Positions 53,995-63,253 of a stretch of DNA of 64,000 nt are shown here, piece by piece. The notes beneath the pieces are model-generated. The model searched no databases, was not told where the DNA came from, and saw only the letters and a list, made by a program, of their open reading frames with translations. The DNA is from an uncultured Caryophanales bacterium. Lineage in GTDB: Bacteria; Bacillota_I; Bacilli_A; RFN20; CAG-288. How positions within the stretch are numbered: the stretch's first letter is position 1; each line of letters opens with the position of its first letter. Both the position numbers and the translations under genes were made by a program. The DNA lies in assembly GCA_949287425.1 (NCBI GenBank), contig CASEGJ010000005.1, positions 18,955-82,954 of the forward strand, read 5' to 3'.

Positions 53995-55590
53995 TTAATC
54001 CTCTTTCATTTTACAAGCGTTAGGAATCTTAGGAAGTCCTGGTAAAAGCATGATTGAACCTGTAATTGGAATAATTAAACCTGCACCATTTGCAAGATCT
54101 ACTTCTTTAATATGAATAGCAAAATCATCAGGTGCATTTAACAATTTAGCATCATCAGAAAATGAAGATGGAGTTTTAGCCATGCAAATATATTGTTTAT
54201 CGTGATTGTATTTTTCAATATTTTCAATATCAGCTAAAGCTTGAGGAGAATAAATAACTTCTTTAGCGCGATATATTTCTTTGCAAATAATGTCGATTTT
54301 TTCTTTAATAGGAAGTTGCTTAGAATAAAGTGGATGATAATTAGAAACACCATTTTCCAACGAATAAATTACCTGTTGAGCCAATTCAACACCACCTTTA
54401 ACACCTTTAGAATAAGAATCGTTAACTGCAAATTTAATTGAATGAGATAAACAATAATCGATAACAACTTGAATTTCATCACTAGTATCAGAAGCAAATT
54501 TGCCGATATTAACAATTACATCAACGCCAAATTTTTTCAAGTTTTCAATATGTCTAATCATATTAGCTAAACCAGCTTTAACAGCTTTAACATCTTGGCT
54601 AGTTAAGCTTTCTTCATTAGCTCCACCATGAAGTTTTAAAGCGCGAATAGAAACAACTAAGACAGCGACACTCGGTTTTAAATCGCATTCTTGAGAAATG
54701 ATATCTAAAAATTTCTCAGCTCCTAAATCGGCACCAAATCCAGCTTCAGTAACTACAATATCTGCCAAACTTAAAGAAGTTTTTAAAGAGATTATAGAAT
54801 TACATCCACAAGCGATATTAGCAAATGGTCCACCGTGAATTATACATGGATTATTATATCCAGTTTGAACTAAGTTAGGATATAAAGCATCTTTCATTAA
54901 TTTGCTTATAGCACCTGAAATATTTAAATCTCTAACAGTAATCTCTTTTTTAGAATAAGAGTAACCGACAATGATATTATTAACTTTTTCAATAAAATCA
55001 TCTTTATCTTTGGCTAAGCAAAATACCGCCATCAATTCACTAGCAGCTGTTATAACAAAACCAGTGTGTCGCGATGGAATAGCTTTATTTATATTGATAT
55101 CTATCTCTCTAAGATTTCTATCATTCATATCAATACAGCGTTTAAATTTAATTGTCGAAGGATCTAAATCTAGACTATTTCCCCAGTAAAGAACATTATC
55201 AATACAACTTGCGATAAGATTGTTAGTTGAAGTAATAGCGTGAAAATCTCCATTAAAATGAAGATTGATATCTTCATCAGGTTCAATAGAGTTTTTTCCA
55301 CCTCCAGTAGCTCCACCTTTTAAGCCAAAATAAGGACCTAAAGAAGGTTCACGTAAATTTAAAATAGCGTTGCGATTTAAAAAATTCAAAGCATCGACCA
55401 AAGAAATAGCCGTTGTAGTTTTACCTTCACCAAATTTAGTGGGTGTCATAGCGGTTATTAAAACTAACTTGCCACGATGATTTAAATTTGGCTTTTTAAT
55501 AACTTTAGCCTTATAATTGCCATAAAGTAAGACATCTTTTCTTGATAAATTGATTTTTTTAGCAATAAGAGAAATGTTTTTCGCCTTCAT
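53995..55590 (-). CDS. fhs: Formate-tetrahydrofolate ligase
   Basis: ATP-dependent attachment of formate to tetrahydrofolate. 531 residues, slightly shorter than the usual 555. The P-loop-like TPTKFGEGKTTT, LREPSLGPYFGLKGGATGGG, DINLHFNGDFHAITS and VTEAGFGADLGAEKF motifs are all present. It is followed by the FolD-like gene, giving a short one-carbon pair inside the mismatch-repair/tRNA operon. Confidence 0.96.
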   Translation of the reverse strand: MKAKNISLIAKKINLSRKDVLLYGNYKAKVIKKPNLNHRGKLVLITAMTPTKFGEGKTTTAISLVDALNFLNRNAILNLREPSLGPYFGLKGGATGGGKNSIEPDEDINLHFNGDFHAITSTNNLIASCIDNVLYWGNSLDLDPSTIKFKRCIDMNDRNLREIDININKAIPSRHTGFVITAASELMAVFCLAKDKDDFIEKVNNIIVGYSYSKKEITVRDLNISGAISKLMKDALYPNLVQTGYNNPCIIHGGPFANIACGCNSIISLKTSLSLADIVVTEAGFGADLGAEKFLDIISQECDLKPSVAVLVVSIRALKLHGGANEESLTSQDVKAVKAGLANMIRHIENLKKFGVDVIVNIGKFASDTSDEIQVVIDYCLSHSIKFAVNDSYSKGVKGGVELAQQVIYSLENGVSNYHPLYSKQLPIKEKIDIICKEIYRAKEVIYSPQALADIENIEKYNHDKQYICMAKTPSSFSDDAKLLNAPDDFAIHIKEVDLANGAGLIIPITGSIMLLPGLPKIPNACKMKED

Positions 55591-55634
55591 TTTAATACCA
55601 CCTTTTTAATATAGCTGCTTTATATAATTATAAA

Positions 55635-57161
55635 TTAATTTAAATAGTTTATAAAGAAAGAAACTAGACTTAATCCTAAAGAATTAGGAACTAAGACATT
55701 TGAACCGATATATGAAGTTAATCTTTTGCTAGCTTGTTCAGTTGAATAAGCGACATTAATTAAACTAAAATCAGTAATTCCTATTTCTTTTAAAGCTTTT
55801 TTATAAGCTTTAGCTAACGGTTCACCTATCATATCGAGTGTGCCTATTTTAATTTTAGAAGCATCTTTTCTTAAACCAGTTCCAGTTGCAGAAATAAAAC
55901 CTATGTTGTTTTCTAAACAATATTTAGCAATTATTGCCTTGCTATTTACATCATCAATACAATCAAAAACAAAATCGCAGTTTGATATATCATCTACTTC
56001 AACTTCTTTATTTAAAGCTACAATTTGAGCATATGGATCTATTTTTAACAAATGCTCTTTACAAGCGTTTACTTTATCTAGACCTATATCTAAACTATCG
56101 TAAACAATTTGTCTATTTAAATTGCTAGCTTCAATCTTATCTTTATCTATTAAAACTAATTTAAAGGCTCCTAGTCTTATTAAACTAGTAGAAACTATTG
56201 ACCCGACTCCTCCTAATCCAACTACAGCAATTTTCATTTTTTCCAATTTAGAAAGAACACAACTAGATATACTAGCTCTATTTCTAATTTTTCTTTCGAT
56301 ATCTATACAAATATAATTGTAGATATCTTGGCTAGACAAAGTGATTATATTTGGAAATTGATGGCGCAAAAACGTCCTTTGTCTTTTAGCGTATTGTCTA
56401 GTGTTTTGTTGAACTTGCTTAATCATATCTTCTTTAGAAAGATTGTCATTTAACCCGGCAATTATTTCTTTATATCCAATAGCTTTAAAAGCTTGAATGT
56501 CTTTTGGATAATTTTTTAAAAGAGATTTAACTTCATCAAGTAAACCTAACTCAAACATTTTTTCTACGCGAATATCAATTCTCGAATTAATTTCTTGAGT
56601 TGAGATATCAATATTAAAAAACTTAGCTGGATAAATTAGTTCATCGCCATTTTTATTTTGATAAATTGGATTACCTTGTTTAGCTAAAACGATAGCTCTT
56701 ACCAATCTTCTTTTATTGTTAATATCGATATTTTCATAACTTTTAGGATCGATATCATATAAAATTTTTTGTAACTCCTCTATATTGTATTTTTCAAACT
56801 CCAAATTTAAATATTCATTTTCAGAAGTAAAAACGTAGTTAAAAAGCGCTGCTTTAACATATAAAAAACTGCCGCCAGATAAAATTACATCTCTATTTTC
56901 TAAAAGATAACCATCTAATAGTTTTCTAACTTCTTGCTGATACAATTTGACGTTGTAATTAGTTTCTAGAGAAATATTAGAAATCATGTGATATTCTATA
57001 CCATCTAATTCCTCTTTACTTGGTTTTGCTGAACCGATATCTAGCTTATCATAAACTTGAAAAGCATCAGCATTAATTAATGGGATATTAAATTTTCTCG
57101 CTAATTTACAAGCCAAATTAGTTTTACCAGAAGCAGTTTGACCTAAAATAACATAAATCAT
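55635..57161 (-). CDS. miaA: Fusion of MiaA tRNA isopentenyltransferase and TcdA-like tRNA t6A dehydratase
   Basis: 508 residues. Residues 1-292 are a full MiaA: GQTASGKT (7-14), INADAFQVYDKLDIGSAKP (29-47), GGSFLYVKAAL and the C-terminal QNTRQYAKRQRTFLR (252-266). Residues about 295-508 are a ThiF/E1-like domain: GLGGVGS (315-321), LIDKDKIEASNLNRQ (337-351), DCIDDVNSKA (400-409), GEPLAKAYKKALKEIGI and a YSTE motif (472-475). These last features match TcdA, which cyclises t6A37 to ct6A37. Both halves act on position 37 of tRNAs. It follows mutL by one shared base. Confidence 0.88.
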   Translation of the reverse strand: MIYVILGQTASGKTNLACKLARKFNIPLINADAFQVYDKLDIGSAKPSKEELDGIEYHMISNISLETNYNVKLYQQEVRKLLDGYLLENRDVILSGGSFLYVKAALFNYVFTSENEYLNLEFEKYNIEELQKILYDIDPKSYENIDINNKRRLVRAIVLAKQGNPIYQNKNGDELIYPAKFFNIDISTQEINSRIDIRVEKMFELGLLDEVKSLLKNYPKDIQAFKAIGYKEIIAGLNDNLSKEDMIKQVQQNTRQYAKRQRTFLRHQFPNIITLSSQDIYNYICIDIERKIRNRASISSCVLSKLEKMKIAVVGLGGVGSIVSTSLIRLGAFKLVLIDKDKIEASNLNRQIVYDSLDIGLDKVNACKEHLLKIDPYAQIVALNKEVEVDDISNCDFVFDCIDDVNSKAIIAKYCLENNIGFISATGTGLRKDASKIKIGTLDMIGEPLAKAYKKALKEIGITDFSLINVAYSTEQASKRLTSYIGSNVLVPNSLGLSLVSFFINYLN

Positions 57162-59017
57162 TAAAATCCCGTCCTCTTAAACATTTTTTCTATTTCATAT
57201 TTAGATATTTTAATAACAGTTGGCCTTCCGTGTGGACAATTTAAAGGATTGCGGCATTTAGCGAGATTTTTAATTAAAGTTACCATTAAATCCCTAGTTA
57301 AAACTCTATTAGCTTTAATTGACATTTTACACGCTTTAGTAGCAATAGCTAACCTTTTAACGTCTTTTATCGAAATATTTCTATCAGAAAGAACTTGATT
57401 GACAATATCGTTAATAACTCCTATATCTTCTTTTTCAGTTAAAGAAGTTGGCAATTCATCTACTTTTATAGAATTCTGACCAAATAAAGAAGTATAAATT
57501 CCTATATCTTTTAATAGTTGAATATGCTTTTCATCATAGTTAGTTTTTAAAGAAGGAGTTAAATCTATAACAATAGGAAATAAAGGAACTTGACGATGAG
57601 AATTAGAATCGAATTCATCTTCGCATTTTTCAAAATTAATTCTTTCATTAGCTGCATGCTGATCGATTAAATACATTCCATCTTCAGAATCACAAACTAT
57701 ATAAGTTTGTAAAACTTGACCAATAGGAACTAAACTCGGAAAATTAGAATTACTCTGCTTAATCTTCTCATCTTTAACTTCAATATTTCGTTCATCTTCA
57801 ATATAAGAATTTGAATCATAAACTTGGAAAATCTGTTTATTATTATTTTCAAATAATGAAGTATTTGTATCTATTTTAGAAGTAGCTTCTTTTTTATCAT
57901 CCAAATCAAATTGATCGAACAAGTTTAAATTAGAATTTGAATTAGACGAATTATCAACTTTTAATGGTGAATGATTTACTTCAAGCTTATTTAAGCTAGC
58001 TTGAGGAATTTGAACTTGATCAAAACTCGCTCTAGTAGTTGTTAAACTTTGCAAAACTTGCCTATAAGTATCTCTAGCTAAACTTTCCTCACACGATAAT
58101 CTAACTTCCTTTTTAGCTGGATGAACATTGACATCGACTAAAGAATAATCGACTTGATACATAATAAATATCAAAGGATATCTATTAGGTGGCAAATAAT
58201 CTTTATATGCATCAATAATCGCTTTTTGAATCTTAGGCATATAAACGCTTCTAGAATTTAAAAATGTCAATATATTATATCTATTTGAATAGGAAAAAGA
58301 AGGATGAACTACATAACCTTCACCTTGATACCCATCCCCTTCTAATCTAAATTTCAAGCAATTTTTAGCAATATTAGTTCCATAAATTAACGCTATAGCT
58401 TCTAATAAATCGTTTCTACCAGTCGTATTAATTACAATATTATTATCGACTTTCATCACAAAAGAAATATTAGGAAAACCTAAAGCCATATGCTGAACAA
58501 CTTCTATACACGCTTGAGTTTCAGTCTTTTCAGATTTTAAATATTTTAAACGAGCCGGAGTATTAAAAAACAATTCTCTAATTTCAAAACAAGTCCCTTG
58601 AGAAAAGCTAGTTTGACTTATTTTTAATTCTTCATCAGGATTAGATTCAACTTTATACGCCAAATTAGATTCGCTACAAGTAAACATAGTAACTTTAGAA
58701 ATTGAAGCGATAGAAGGTATAGCTTCACCGCGGAAACCTAAAGTTGAAATTTTCATCAAATCATAAATAGAAGTCAATTTACTTGAAGCGTGTCTTTTAA
58801 AAGCTAACAAGGCATCTTCTTTATCCATTCCGCAACCATCATCTTTAACTTTTATTAGACCTTTACCGGCTTTTTCTATAGATATTTCTATTTTCTTAGC
58901 TCCAGCATCAATAGAATTTTCAACTAATTCTTTTATAACTGAAGCCGGTCTTTCAATAACTTCACCAGCAGCAATCATATTAGCTAAATTAGCTGACATT
59001 ACTTTAATTTTAGACAT
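57161..59017 (-). CDS. mutL: DNA mismatch repair protein MutL
   Basis: 618 residues. GHKL ATPase N-domain: ELVENSIDAGA, DDGCGMD, STLGFRGEAIPSIASI. A Ser/Asn-rich linker covers about 340-420. The C-terminal domain carries the endonuclease signature DQHAANERINFE and the metal-site CPHGRPT, so this is a nicking MutL as in most bacteria without MutH. It lies between mutS (2 bases away) and the miaA fusion. Confidence 0.96.
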   Translation of the reverse strand: MSKIKVMSANLANMIAAGEVIERPASVIKELVENSIDAGAKKIEISIEKAGKGLIKVKDDGCGMDKEDALLAFKRHASSKLTSIYDLMKISTLGFRGEAIPSIASISKVTMFTCSESNLAYKVESNPDEELKISQTSFSQGTCFEIRELFFNTPARLKYLKSEKTETQACIEVVQHMALGFPNISFVMKVDNNIVINTTGRNDLLEAIALIYGTNIAKNCLKFRLEGDGYQGEGYVVHPSFSYSNRYNILTFLNSRSVYMPKIQKAIIDAYKDYLPPNRYPLIFIMYQVDYSLVDVNVHPAKKEVRLSCEESLARDTYRQVLQSLTTTRASFDQVQIPQASLNKLEVNHSPLKVDNSSNSNSNLNLFDQFDLDDKKEATSKIDTNTSLFENNNKQIFQVYDSNSYIEDERNIEVKDEKIKQSNSNFPSLVPIGQVLQTYIVCDSEDGMYLIDQHAANERINFEKCEDEFDSNSHRQVPLFPIVIDLTPSLKTNYDEKHIQLLKDIGIYTSLFGQNSIKVDELPTSLTEKEDIGVINDIVNQVLSDRNISIKDVKRLAIATKACKMSIKANRVLTRDLMVTLIKNLAKCRNPLNCPHGRPTVIKISKYEIEKMFKRTGF

Positions 59018-59019
59018 AG

Positions 59020-61575
59020 TTACTCAACCTTCTTTTTTAATTCATAAATTAAATTTAACGCTTCTAATGGTGTTAAAGTTAACGGATCAATTTGTTTTAA
59101 TTTATCTATTACTTCACTGTTAGTTGATGAAATTGGCTTTTCAATTTTAATGTTAGTTTCTTTAATATTGTTATAATCGATTTTGTTACTTTCCAATTTA
59201 GCTAAAATTTCTTCCGCTCTTAAAATTACTTGTTCGGGCAATTTTGCTAATCTAGCGACATTAATTCCATAAGATTTATCCATAGCACCCTTTTCGACTT
59301 TGTATAAAAAAGTTATATCTTTATCGTTTTCTAAAACGGAAACATGGACATTTTCAACCTGTTTTAAATCGCTAACTAACTTAGTTATTTCATGATAGTG
59401 TGTTGAAAACAAAGTTTTAGCGTGAATATTATTTACTACATATTCAATAATAGCTTGAGCTAAAGCCATACCATCATAAGTAGCAGTTCCTCTACCTATT
59501 TCATCAAATAAAAGCAAAGAATTGCTAGTGGCATTTTGTAAAGCGCGATTAGTTTCTTCCATTTCTACCATGAAAGTAGATTCACCTTTAATTAAATCAT
59601 CGCTAGCACCAATTCTAGTAAAAATAGCATCGAAAACATAAATTGAACAGCTTTCAGCAGGAACATACATTCCCATCTGCGCCATAATAACTATCAAAGC
59701 TAATTCGCGCATATATGTCGATTTACCACCCATATTTGGACCGGTGATAATCAAAACATCTAAATTGGTAGACATATAATAAGAATTAGAAATAAATTCA
59801 TGTTGAGAATTAATTTTTTCTAAAACTGGATGACGCGCTTGCTTAATATCTATAGTCTTAGCATTGTTAAAAATAGGTCTAACATAATGATTTAAATTAG
59901 AAACAACTGCATTAGAACACATAACATCTAATATAGCGATACTATTTGAAAGCTTTTGGATTTGTTCAGTATATGATTTAACATAACTTCTAAGTTTTTG
60001 GAAAAGCTTATATTCCATATCAACTCTAACTTCTTGAGCGTGAAGAAGTTGTTGTTCGACATCTTTTAATTCCTGAGTGATAAATCTTTCCCCAGTTGTC
60101 ATAGTTTGTTTTCTAATATAGTTATATTCGTCTTTAACTTGGTTTAAAGCTCCGTTAGAAACTTCAATATAATAGCCAAAAATCTTAGAATAACCGACCT
60201 TTAATGTTTTAATTCCCGTCCTTTCCTTCTCTCTATTTTCAATTTCAAGAAGGTAATTTTTTCCTTCGGTCGCCATCTTGATAACTTTATCTAATTCGCT
60301 ATCAAAACCGAGTTTAAAAATCCCACCTTCTTTAATTGTATTAGGACAATTTGGATCGATAGCTCTTTCTAAAACATCTAAAAGCTCATCAAAATTTCCT
60401 AAACCATCATATATAAATTGAAATTCTGAATTATTTAATGCTTCTAAACTCTTTTTTAACTTAGGAACAATATTTAAAGAAGCTTTCAATTGCAGCATTT
60501 CTTTACCAGAACACGAATCAAAGCCGACTCTAGCTATCAATCGATCTAAATCGTAAATTTGATCTAATTCAGAAATTAAATCTTCTCTAATTAAATAATT
60601 ATTAATGAGAATTTCAACCATATTTAATCTATGTTGAATTTCATTGATATCTGCTGATGGTTCATTGATATAAGATTTTAACAATCTAGCTCCCATTGGT
60701 GTTTTAGTCTGATTTAACAACCAATATAAGGAACCATAACTACCTTCGCCTTTAATATTTTTAGTTAATTCCAAGTTTACTTGAGAAGAATGATCTAATT
60801 TTAAAAATTTATCTAAAACGATATTTATAGCGGGTTTAAAATAATCCAAAGATCTCTTTTGAGTTTCTTGAAGATAATTCATCAAAGTACTAACGCAGCT
60901 AATTTGCCTTTGATCATTTAAATTCTTAAATAAATTTTCATACGAAATATCAATTGAATCATTATTAAAATAAGTGATACATATCTTAGTGTTAGCTTTA
61001 ATGACATTTATTAAATTTGCATCACATCTAGTTGAAACAACAACTTCTTTTACATCGTAATTAATTAAATTTGATAAGACTTCCTCATAAGAATGATTTA
61101 AATTAAAAACTAAAATATCTCCGGTAGAAAGATCGCTTAAAGCCATAATATATAAATATTTTAAATCTAATAAACACGCTAAAAAATTATTATCAGTACC
61201 CTTTATATCTAAATTAGCACCAGGAGTAATAATTTGAATAACGTCTCTTTTAACTAGACCTTTAGCTTGTTTAGGATCTTCCAATTGTTCAACAATTCCG
61301 ACCTTATGACCATTATCAAGAAGTTTTTGAACATAATTTAAATAAGCATGATGAGGAATACCACACATCGGAACTTTTTCTTTTTGACCAGCAGATTTAC
61401 CTGTTAAATAAAGCTGTAATTCTTTACTTGCAACAATAGCGTCATCAAAAAACATTTCGTAAAAATCACCTAATCTAAATAAAATTATTAAATCAGGGTG
61501 TTTTTGTTTTACTTCTAAATATTGTTGAATCATCGGAGTAAATCCGGAATTTTCTTCTTTTTTGTTTTTACTCAT
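59020..61575 (-). CDS. mutS: DNA mismatch repair protein MutS
   Basis: 851 residues. Mismatch-recognition domain with FRLGDFYEMFFDDA (Phe-x-Glu motif), connector, lever and clamp regions, then the ATPase with GPNMGGKSTYMRE, LLFDEIGRGTATYDG and FSTHYHE. It starts MSKNKKEENSGFTPMIQQYLEVK-like (short polar extension before the usual TPMIQQY). The ATG is only 18 bases after a -10 box and has no evident ribosome site. First gene of the mutS-mutL-miaA/tcdA-fhs-folD-ABC run. Confidence 0.97.
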   Translation of the reverse strand: MSKNKKEENSGFTPMIQQYLEVKQKHPDLIILFRLGDFYEMFFDDAIVASKELQLYLTGKSAGQKEKVPMCGIPHHAYLNYVQKLLDNGHKVGIVEQLEDPKQAKGLVKRDVIQIITPGANLDIKGTDNNFLACLLDLKYLYIMALSDLSTGDILVFNLNHSYEEVLSNLINYDVKEVVVSTRCDANLINVIKANTKICITYFNNDSIDISYENLFKNLNDQRQISCVSTLMNYLQETQKRSLDYFKPAINIVLDKFLKLDHSSQVNLELTKNIKGEGSYGSLYWLLNQTKTPMGARLLKSYINEPSADINEIQHRLNMVEILINNYLIREDLISELDQIYDLDRLIARVGFDSCSGKEMLQLKASLNIVPKLKKSLEALNNSEFQFIYDGLGNFDELLDVLERAIDPNCPNTIKEGGIFKLGFDSELDKVIKMATEGKNYLLEIENREKERTGIKTLKVGYSKIFGYYIEVSNGALNQVKDEYNYIRKQTMTTGERFITQELKDVEQQLLHAQEVRVDMEYKLFQKLRSYVKSYTEQIQKLSNSIAILDVMCSNAVVSNLNHYVRPIFNNAKTIDIKQARHPVLEKINSQHEFISNSYYMSTNLDVLIITGPNMGGKSTYMRELALIVIMAQMGMYVPAESCSIYVFDAIFTRIGASDDLIKGESTFMVEMEETNRALQNATSNSLLLFDEIGRGTATYDGMALAQAIIEYVVNNIHAKTLFSTHYHEITKLVSDLKQVENVHVSVLENDKDITFLYKVEKGAMDKSYGINVARLAKLPEQVILRAEEILAKLESNKIDYNNIKETNIKIEKPISSTNSEVIDKLKQIDPLTLTPLEALNLIYELKKKVE

Positions 61576-61593
61576 ACTTATAAATGCTATTAA

Positions 61594-61602
61594 ATTATAG
61601 CA
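61594..61602 (-). promoter_or_regulatory. Extended -10 promoter of mutS
   Basis: TGC-TATAAT on the minus strand (61602-61594), an extended -10 element; the -35 region (TTTAAT near 61622-61617) is weak, as allowed for extended -10 promoters. The expected start site leaves only about 11 untranslated bases. Confidence 0.6.
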
Positions 61603-61679
61603 AAATTTCCACTTAAATTAAACTTTATATATCAAATTACAACAACGTTAAAAACGAGTATTTTCTATTTTCTACTTTA

Positions 61680-62468
61680 TTAACCTAAAGCAACATCTAA
61701 AATCATCATAATTACAAAACCTAACATTAAACCCCAAGTTCCATAATGAGGATAACTAGATAAATGGGTTTCTGGTATTAAATCTTCAACGACAACAAAT
61801 ATCATCGCTCCAGCAGCAAAAGATAAAAACCACGGTTGAATAGAAGAAAGATTTGAAGCTAGAAAATACCCAACAATTGCAAAAATTGGTTCAACTATAC
61901 CACTTCCTATTCCATATAAAAAGGCTTTCCATTTGCTTTTTGTTTCATTAACCATTGGTAAACTAACTGCTAATCCTTCTGGAATATTTTGAATAGCGAT
62001 ACCAATAGCTAAACTTAGTGCAGCAATATAACTTGAATATTGATTTATAACTGCAGCAGCACCAAAAGCAAAACCAACTGCTAACCCTTCTGGAATATTA
62101 TGAATAGTAACAGCTAAAAACATTTTTATAGGTTTTTTTAAATGAGTCTTAATTCCTTCTTCTTTATTATTTGCCCTGTGAAAATGAGGAACTAATTTAT
62201 CAATTAAAACTAGAAACAAACCACCTATAAGAAAGCCGATAGCAGCAGGAATAAAACTATAACTCCCATAATTACTAGCTTGTTCAATTGAAGGAACTAG
62301 TAAAGACCAAATAGAAGCAGCAATCATTACTCCAGAAGCAAAACCTAAAAATAAAGTGTTAAGTTTACCATTAAGCTCCTTTTTAAAGAAAAATACTATT
62401 CCTGAACCTAAACTTGTTGCTAAAAAGATAAGACAAATACCTAATATAGTTAATCCTAATTCTGACAT
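61680..62468 (-). CDS. ZIP family metal transporter (ZupT-like)
   Basis: 262 residues with eight hydrophobic helices. The paired metal-site motifs of helices 4 and 5 are present as HNIPEGLAVGF and QNIPEGLAVSL. A His/Lys-rich cytoplasmic loop lies between helices 3 and 4 (LVPHFHRANNKEEGIKTH). ZIP proteins bring zinc, iron or manganese into the cytoplasm. The gene has its own promoter with palindromes just upstream, suggesting metal-dependent control. First helix-4 His and Glu are intact, so transport is expected. Confidence 0.92.
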   Translation of the reverse strand: MSELGLTILGICLIFLATSLGSGIVFFFKKELNGKLNTLFLGFASGVMIAASIWSLLVPSIEQASNYGSYSFIPAAIGFLIGGLFLVLIDKLVPHFHRANNKEEGIKTHLKKPIKMFLAVTIHNIPEGLAVGFAFGAAAVINQYSSYIAALSLAIGIAIQNIPEGLAVSLPMVNETKSKWKAFLYGIGSGIVEPIFAIVGYFLASNLSSIQPWFLSFAAGAMIFVVVEDLIPETHLSSYPHYGTWGLMLGFVIMMILDVALG

Positions 62469-62565
62469 CTTATATCCTCTACTTTCTATTTTGACACGAT
62501 TAAAAAAGCTATCTAACTAGCACAAAGACATCGTTAACTTTAAAATTTAATCTAATGACAAACTT

Positions 62566-62594
62566 ATTATAGCGCGTGAGATTTTAATAAACAA
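62566..62594 (-). promoter_or_regulatory. Promoter of the ZIP transporter gene
   Basis: On the minus strand TTGTTT (62594-62589), 17 bases, TATAAT (62571-62566), about 95 bases before the ZIP start. The leader contains GCTAGTTAGATAGC followed by TTTTTT (about 62521-62502 on the minus strand), a weak hairpin with a T run. Confidence 0.6.
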
Positions 62595-62602
62595 GGAAAA
62601 AT

Positions 62603-62618
62603 GTTAGTTATAACTAAC
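62603..62618. promoter_or_regulatory. 16-base perfect palindrome upstream of the ZIP -35 box
   Basis: GTTAGTTATAACTAAC is a perfect inverted repeat 8 bases upstream of the -35 box at 62589-62594. Its half-site GTTAGTT recurs in the palindrome at 62645-62667. The placement suggests an operator or activator site, perhaps for a metal-responsive regulator. The regulator cannot be named. Confidence 0.45.
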
Positions 62619-62644
62619 TGCATTGAGAATAAGCACATTTCCAC

Positions 62645-62667
62645 GTTAGTTTTATATATAAACTAAC
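62645..62667. promoter_or_regulatory. Second GTTAGTT/AACTAAC inverted repeat
   Basis: GTTAGTTT (62645-62652), a 7-base AT centre, AAACTAAC (62660-62667). Same half-sites as the palindrome at 62603-62618, about 42 bases apart start to start. It lies between the hsp20 terminator and the ZIP promoter. As RNA it would be a weak AT hairpin with no U-tract, so a protein-binding site is more likely. Confidence 0.4.
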
Positions 62668-62691
62668 AAAACTCACATACATTAACAATAT

Positions 62692-62728
62692 AAAAAGCTA
62701 TCTAACTAACAAGGTTAAATAGCTTTTA
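62692..62728 (-). terminator. Terminator of hsp20
   Basis: AAAAAGCTAT (62692-62701) pairs with ATAGCTTTTAT-type arm (62719-62728), extended by partial pairing of CTAAC and GTTAA. On the minus strand it ends in AGCTTTTTAT. It lies 25 bases after the hsp20 stop. Confidence 0.7.
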
Positions 62729-62752
62729 TATCTATAAATTTAGAAAGGTCAA

Positions 62753-63208
62753 TTACTTGATTTCAATAGATTGATCTTGTTGAACTTCCTCAACAGGTTT
62801 TTTAATTTCAATAGTCAAGATACCATCGTTCATATTAGCTGAAATATCGCTTCTTTTAACATCTTTACCGACAAAATAACTTCTAGAATATGAACCGACA
62901 AATCTTTCCTGTCTAATGATATTACCTTTTTTATCGGTTTCTTTATCTTCTTTCTTAGAATTAGCAGAAAGAGTTAAATATCCGTTATTTAAATTGATGT
63001 TAATATCTTTTTTATTTAAACCAGGAACTTCAACACTCAATTCATATTTATCATCATATTCACTGATATCTGTCTTTAAAACACCATATCTGTTGCCTTT
63101 TCTAGGTAAGCTAGGAAATCCAAAGAAAGAATCGAAGATGTCGCTAAAGCCATCGTCAAAATCTCTATCTAATGAATAATCGCGTCTATTTTGTAATTTG
63201 TTTTCCAT
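62753..63208 (-). CDS. Small heat-shock protein (Hsp20/alpha-crystallin family)
   Basis: 151 residues. The alpha-crystallin domain spans about 40-140: VLKTDISEYDDKYELSVEVPGLNKKDI, then LTLSANSKK, ERFVGSYSRSYFVG and DGILTIEIKKP. The tail carries IEIK, an IxI-type anchor. It binds unfolding proteins as an ATP-independent holdase. Start is ATG 63208, 8 bases after GGAGG (63221-63217); a longer reading from 63229 would overlap the CIRCE operator. It is regulated by two CIRCE elements around its promoter. Confidence 0.95.
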   Translation of the reverse strand: MENKLQNRRDYSLDRDFDDGFSDIFDSFFGFPSLPRKGNRYGVLKTDISEYDDKYELSVEVPGLNKKDININLNNGYLTLSANSKKEDKETDKKGNIIRQERFVGSYSRSYFVGKDVKRSDISANMNDGILTIEIKKPVEEVQQDQSIEIK

Positions 63209-63222
63209 AATTTTTACCTCCG

Positions 63223-63249
63223 TTAGCACTCTTACTTCCTAAGTGCTAA
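63223..63249. promoter_or_regulatory. CIRCE operator 1 (HrcA site), downstream of the hsp20 -10 box
   Basis: TTAGCACTC, 9 bases, AAGTGCTAA: the CIRCE inverted repeat with one mismatch in the second arm (consensus GAGTGCTAA). It lies between the -10 box and the ribosome site, the classical repressor position for HrcA. Confidence 0.93.
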
Positions 63250-63253
63250 TTAT

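Noticed and set aside
63209..63229. Longer hsp20 reading starting at 63229
   Set aside because: It runs back through the ribosome site into the CIRCE operator; ATG 63208 has GGAGG at the right distance and gives a normal Hsp20 N-terminus.
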